From: Bradyrhizobium canariense
GTDB taxonomy: Bacteria; Pseudomonadota; Alphaproteobacteria; Rhizobiales; Xanthobacteraceae
NCBI RefSeq assembly: GCF_019402665.1
Contig: NZ_VSST01000049.1
Location: forward strand, 1-64,000
Direction of reading: 5' to 3'
Length of the DNA stretch: 64,000 nt
Under the pieces are notes generated by a model. It saw nothing but the letters and a program-made list of their open reading frames with translations, made no database searches and had not been told where the DNA came from. This document shows, in pieces, positions 60,740 to 64,000 of this stretch (the first letter of the stretch is position 1; every line of letters starts with the position of its first letter). Both the position numbers and the translations under genes were made by a program.

Positions 60740-61552
60740 TCACTCCGCGAAGCGCAGATACCGGATCAGCTTGCGGCCTGTGGGATCGCGCAGTGAGCGG
60801 TAGTAGTCGGCGCGAGACGGCGCATCGGTGTGGCGCACGAGGTCGGTCACGGGCGTGTAGCTCAGCATGCGCCCGCCATCGGGCAGCGCAGCACAGACGA
60901 AGCGCAACACCGCGCCATTGCGCAAGGCGATGTCGATCGGCGTGGCATCGCCGATCCGCACCATCTCCATACGCTGTGCGATGAAAGTGCCGAGCTCGTC
61001 CTCGGGCAATTCGAACGCGCCGGTGTCGCGGCCATGATACATCAGCGCGATGAACGGCGGCTTGTCGTCGGCGATGTCGTCCGGCACCGCAAAATAATCG
61101 CGGAACGCGCGGTTGATGAATTCGGCGCGCGTCTCGGCATCGAGCAGCACGATGCCGATATCGACCTGGTCGAGCGCGGCCGACAGCCGCGCGGCGGTGG
61201 CGTGGCTCCGACGTTCGGCGGCAAACGTGCCGAGCAGCCGCTGGCGCATCAGGCCGGTGATGGCTGCGGTGCCCGCGGCCGTCGCGGCCAGGACGCCGAG
61301 CCGGATCATATCCGCGATGGTAAAACCTGCAACGCCGTGTCGGCTGAGGAGCAGCAGTGCCGCGCCGATGACGGCGATGGCTGCGCTGGCGACGGCGGAA
61401 GCGGGACCCGAGAGCGCGCCGGCGAGCGCCACGATGCAGACGAGCAGCGGCGCGGGCGAGGGAGTGGGGACGAAGCGATCGAAAAACATCGCCAGCAGCA
61501 AAGTCGCTGCCGTCAGCGCCGGACCGGAGATCGCACGCCATCCCAACCGCAT
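60740..61552 (-). CDS. Membrane-anchored PAS domain protein without output domain
   Basis: 270 residues. Three or four hydrophobic helices (about 10-110, MASE-like) then a cytoplasmic PAS domain (SAALDQVDIGIVLLDAETRAEFINRAFRDYF through RYLRFAE). No kinase, GGDEF or EAL domain follows, so it would have to signal by protein contact or be a remnant. Co-oriented with the GNAT gene. Confidence 0.8.
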   Translation of the reverse strand: MRLGWRAISGPALTAATLLLAMFFDRFVPTPSPAPLLVCIVALAGALSGPASAVASAAIAVIGAALLLLSRHGVAGFTIADMIRLGVLAATAAGTAAITGLMRQRLLGTFAAERRSHATAARLSAALDQVDIGIVLLDAETRAEFINRAFRDYFAVPDDIADDKPPFIALMYHGRDTGAFELPEDELGTFIAQRMEMVRIGDATPIDIALRNGAVLRFVCAALPDGGRMLSYTPVTDLVRHTDAPSRADYYRSLRDPTGRKLIRYLRFAE

Positions 61553-61681
61553 GGGCCTGTCTCGCTCCTCCCTGAACGCGGTAAGGCGGCAACACTGACT
61601 GATTATCGCGCCAGTGCGATGCGGTTTCGCGCGGTGTGCTTAAGGTGCGCTTTGATTCATGCGCAAAGCTTTCGGATGATT

Positions 61682-61840
61682 TTAGACCAAGTGCGCGTGC
61701 TTGAGACGTTGTTGCAGCGCGGGCGCATTCAGCGTCGACGTCCCCTGGCCCTTGCGCGTGCCGACGAAGATCAACAGCGACGCCGCGACCAGGATGGCCG
61801 CGGTCAGGGTGATTGCAACGATGACCACAGGTGATTTCAT
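61682..61840 (-). CDS. Small single-helix membrane protein
   Basis: 52 residues, read by hand: MKSPVVIVAITLTAAILVAA and the rest of one hydrophobic helix (ending SLLIFVG), then a basic tail (TRKGQGTSTLNAPALQQRLKHAHLV in sequence order, split). It lies 73 bp before the next small gene on the same strand. Function unknown. Confidence 0.5.
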   Translation of the reverse strand: MKSPVVIVAITLTAAILVAASLLIFVGTRKGQGTSTLNAPALQQRLKHAHLV

Positions 61841-61913
61841 CGAAATCCTGTCGCGATGCCGGTCGGCGCGGGCGACGCTTCGCCTTGAAGGCGTGTCCAG
61901 GATGAAGCGGGAA

Positions 61914-62090
61914 TCAGACCGGCAGGCCCATCGCCATGGTCGCCTTGGTCGACAGCACCGTCAGGGTGACGATCAGGCACAGCGAGAGCGCGGCGACGGC
62001 GAGCGAGGCCGCGACCGCGTTGGTCAGCCGGGAAGACGAAACGGTTGCGGGTTGGCCTTGAAAGCCCGCCGTGCCGGACGCCCGAATCAT
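61914..62090 (-). CDS. Small single-helix membrane protein
   Basis: 58 residues, read by hand. A soluble N-terminal segment (MIRASGTAGFQGQPATVSSS), then one hydrophobic helix AVAASLAVAALSLCLIVTLT and a short tail. Possibly co-transcribed with the gene at 61682. No family recognised. Confidence 0.5.
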   Translation of the reverse strand: MIRASGTAGFQGQPATVSSSRLTNAVAASLAVAALSLCLIVTLTVLSTKATMAMGLPV

Positions 62091-62245
62091 GGTCTAAATC
62101 CTTCAACGCGCGATCGAATCACCCGCGACATCGAACAATTTCACTGTTGCAATCGGCAATATTGCGGCGGCCAATCGGGTGAAAATGGCGAGATTGCGGC
62201 AATGGTGACCCTTATGCCCGCTATTCGCCAGAGCGCGATCGCCCC

Positions 62246-62896
62246 TCAGGCGCCGGCGGCGATGCTGGCGGGGTCCTCGATGTCGGCCGGCCGCCAGTCC
62301 ATTGCGACGAAGCCGGGGGCCGCTTCCACGCGCTTCAGCCACTCCCGGATCGCCGGGAAGGTCGAGAGGTCGAAGTCGCAGCGGTCGGCGAGGTGGGTAT
62401 AGCCGTACAGCGCGATGTCGGCGACCGTGAGCTGGCGGGCGGCGAAATAGGCGTTGGTCTTGAGGTGATTCTCCATCACCTGGAGCGCGCCATAGCCGCG
62501 CTCCATCCAGTCCTCCAGCGAATGAGTCTGGAGGTCGCGGCCGCCCCTCACCAGCGACAGCCAGAAATAGGCCGCGCCGATGTTCGGCTCCAGCGCGTGC
62601 TGCTCGAAGAACATCCATTGCAGCGCGTCGGCGCGATCGATGCGGTTCTCCGGCGCGAGCGGCGTGCCGACGGCGACATACCAGAGAATGGCGTTGGACT
62701 CGGCGAGATAGCGATCGTCGCCGACCTCGAGCAGCGGCACCTGACCGGATGGGTTCTTGGCCAGGAAGTCCGGGGTGCGGCTCTCGCCGCGCAGAATGTC
62801 CACCTCGACCGCTTCGTAAGGCAAGTTCAGCAGCGCCAGCGCAAGGCGGACCTTGTAGCTGTTGCCCGAGCGCTGCATCGAATAGAGCTTGTACAT
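62246..62896 (-). CDS. Glutathione S-transferase family protein
   Basis: 216 residues from ATG 62896. Thioredoxin-like N-terminal domain (MYKLYSMQRSGNSYKVRLAL, NPSGQVPLLEVGDDRYLAESNAILWYVA) and helical C-terminal domain. Ser11 in SGNSYK is the probable glutathione-activating residue. Unlike the etherase-like GST at 54609. Substrate unknown. Confidence 0.88.
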   Translation of the reverse strand: MYKLYSMQRSGNSYKVRLALALLNLPYEAVEVDILRGESRTPDFLAKNPSGQVPLLEVGDDRYLAESNAILWYVAVGTPLAPENRIDRADALQWMFFEQHALEPNIGAAYFWLSLVRGGRDLQTHSLEDWMERGYGALQVMENHLKTNAYFAARQLTVADIALYGYTHLADRCDFDLSTFPAIREWLKRVEAAPGFVAMDWRPADIEDPASIAAGA

Positions 62897-63419
62897 TCTA
62901 GGGATGATTCCGGAAGACGGGAGGGCGCGGCGCTTGTTGCCCCGCAACGCGGCTAAACAATGATGCCGATGCGAATCCGCCGCAAGACCCGGCCAATAGA
63001 AAAACTCGAAAACCCTACCGCATTGCAATGCGGCGGAAGATCATTTCCGTGCGACCATCCAACTCAGTTCACGCTTGCGTCAATGCGGCCGCATTGCTCG
63101 GCGCATTTGTGTGAGAGGGTTGAAGGTCGTGATCGCCTCGGCCGCTGGTCTCTCAAGCGCCGGACTGCCGTCAGCTTTATGGGCGTCTTGAAGCGCGCAA
63201 AATTGCTCCGAGGACACGCCTTGTCGGATATGTGGGATTTGCCCGGCAAAGTTGCGGAAAATTGCGGAAAGTCACGCCTTGATGCGCGCCAGACACGTAA
63301 ACTTTTGCGGGATCGGACCGAAGTTTCTTGCGGCGCAACGGCACTCGTTTTAGGGTGGCTCATTCCCACAATCGGAGTCGTGAAGCCAAAGGGTTCACGA
63401 CGCTTGTCAGGAGATGACG
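62897..63419. other. Intergenic region without a recognisable feature
   Basis: 523 bp between the GST and the aminotransferase, divergent. The promoter of the aminotransferase is expected in its second half. Several short frames in both directions were inspected; none has a start with a ribosome site or plausible protein character. A poorly conserved GC-rich tract is the only visible composition. Confidence 0.6.
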
Positions 63420-64000
63420 ATGTCCTTCCTTGCCGCTGCGCTCGACCGTGTGAAGCCGTCCGCGACCATCGCGGTCACGGATAAAGCACGTGCGCTGAAA
63501 GCGGCGGGCCGCAACGTCATCGGCTTAGGTGCCGGCGAGCCCGACTTCGACACGCCCGCGAACATCAAGCTGGCCGCGATCCACGCCATCGAAGCCGGCA
63601 AGACCAAGTACACCGCGGTCGACGGCATTCCCGAGTTGAAGGAAGCCATCATCGCCAAGTTTCAGCGCGAGAACGGCGTCGTCTACAAGGCGAACCAGAT
63701 CATCGTCGGCACCGGCGGCAAGCAGGTGCTCTACAACGCGCTGATGGCAACCATCAATCCGGGCGACGAGGTGATCATCCCCGCGCCGTACTGGGTCAGC
63801 TATCCCGAAATGGTGGCGCTCGCCGGCGGCGAGCCGGTGCCGGTGGTCTGCACCGCCGCGACCGGCTTCAAGCTCCAGGCCGAGGCGCTCGAGCGCGCGA
63901 TCACGCCGAAGACCAAATGGGTGATCCTGTGCTCGCCGTCGAATCCGACGGGAGCTGCCTACACCAGGACCGAGCTGAAGGCGCTGACCGACGTGCTGGT
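63420..64000 (+). CDS. aatA: Pyridoxal-phosphate aminotransferase, aspartate type (N-terminal part)
   Basis: 193 residues present; the catalytic lysine and the C-terminus lie beyond the window. Class I fold: AGEPDFDTPANIK binds the substrate carboxylate, TGGKQVLYNALMATI is the cofactor loop, PAPYWVSYPEM and SPSNPTGAAYT (Asn contacts PLP) are conserved. The layout matches the subgroup Ib aspartate aminotransferases of rhizobia (aatA), but other class I transaminases fit. AGGAG lies 7 bases before ATG 63420. Confidence 0.93.
   Translation, partial: MSFLAAALDRVKPSATIAVTDKARALKAAGRNVIGLGAGEPDFDTPANIKLAAIHAIEAGKTKYTAVDGIPELKEAIIAKFQRENGVVYKANQIIVGTGGKQVLYNALMATINPGDEVIIPAPYWVSYPEMVALAGGEPVPVVCTAATGFKLQAEALERAITPKTKWVILCSPSNPTGAAYTRTELKALTDVL

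Noticed and set aside
63064..63369. 101-residue minus-strand frame in the 523-bp gap
   Set aside because: Arg/Ser-rich composition, no ribosome site and no recognisable domain.
1..64000. tRNA, rRNA or CRISPR features
   Set aside because: No cloverleaf, rRNA signature or regularly spaced direct repeats were seen when reading both strands; the many palindromes are imperfect inverted repeats, not arrays.

Overview
The window reads as core chromosome of an alphaproteobacterium, most likely Bradyrhizobium or a close relative in the Nitrobacteraceae. This is inferred from high GC, a type II lumazine synthase, a HisRS with the alphaproteobacterial motif 2, an IleRS lacking most of the C-terminal zinc cysteines, a TipF-like degenerate EAL protein, and many long palindromic intergenic repeats. 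No rRNA, tRNA, insertion sequence, phage module or CRISPR array was found. The first and last genes are cut by the window edges.

Layout. 1-15.8 kb is almost all minus strand. It holds an M16 peptidase, lspA, ileS and ribF, then a plus-strand CheY-like regulator, then a HAD phosphatase with the TipF-like protein. A long run follows: uvrC, pgsA, moaD, moaE, prmB, a holin-family protein and a YihY/BrkB protein, with several overlapping start/stop codons. 15.8-20.4 kb carries an outer membrane barrel protein (with a CtrA-type box upstream), a cold shock protein, rlmJ, RNase T2 and small secreted proteins. 20.5-24.7 kb has a coupled MarR-OmpR-EnvZ regulatory operon divergent from ilvE. 24.8-31 kb has hisS, a tautomerase, a thioesterase, proC, a YbjN protein and an FMN-riboswitch-controlled ribH2. 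30.7-32.8 kb holds a translationally coupled ATP-grasp ligase and zinc metallopeptidase, the best candidate here for an undescribed small system. 33-41.5 kb has prs, a lipoprotein, pgeF-midA-lgt-dienelactone hydrolase, ubiK-like, rplY, pth and ychF. 41.5-48.4 kb is rich in small or uncharacterised genes and tandem paralogue pairs (two MaoC, two NTF2-like, two 3-TM proteins). 48.5-51.5 kb is uvrB with a long N-terminal extension that contains a palindromic repeat. 51.6-64 kb has a LysR/TSUP divergon, two GSTs, a DUF1800-DUF1501 pair, an ABM protein, an aldo/keto reductase, a GNAT, a PAS membrane protein, two tiny membrane proteins and the start of an aspartate-type aminotransferase.

Functionally the region is housekeeping: translation (ileS, hisS, pth, rplY, prmB, rlmJ), excision repair (uvrB, uvrC), flavin synthesis (ribF, ribH2), molybdopterin (moaD, moaE), phospholipid and lipoprotein maturation (pgsA, lgt, lspA) and amino acids (ilvE, proC). 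These are interleaved with small membrane or secreted proteins of unknown role. At least six types of palindromic repeat fill the gaps between genes.
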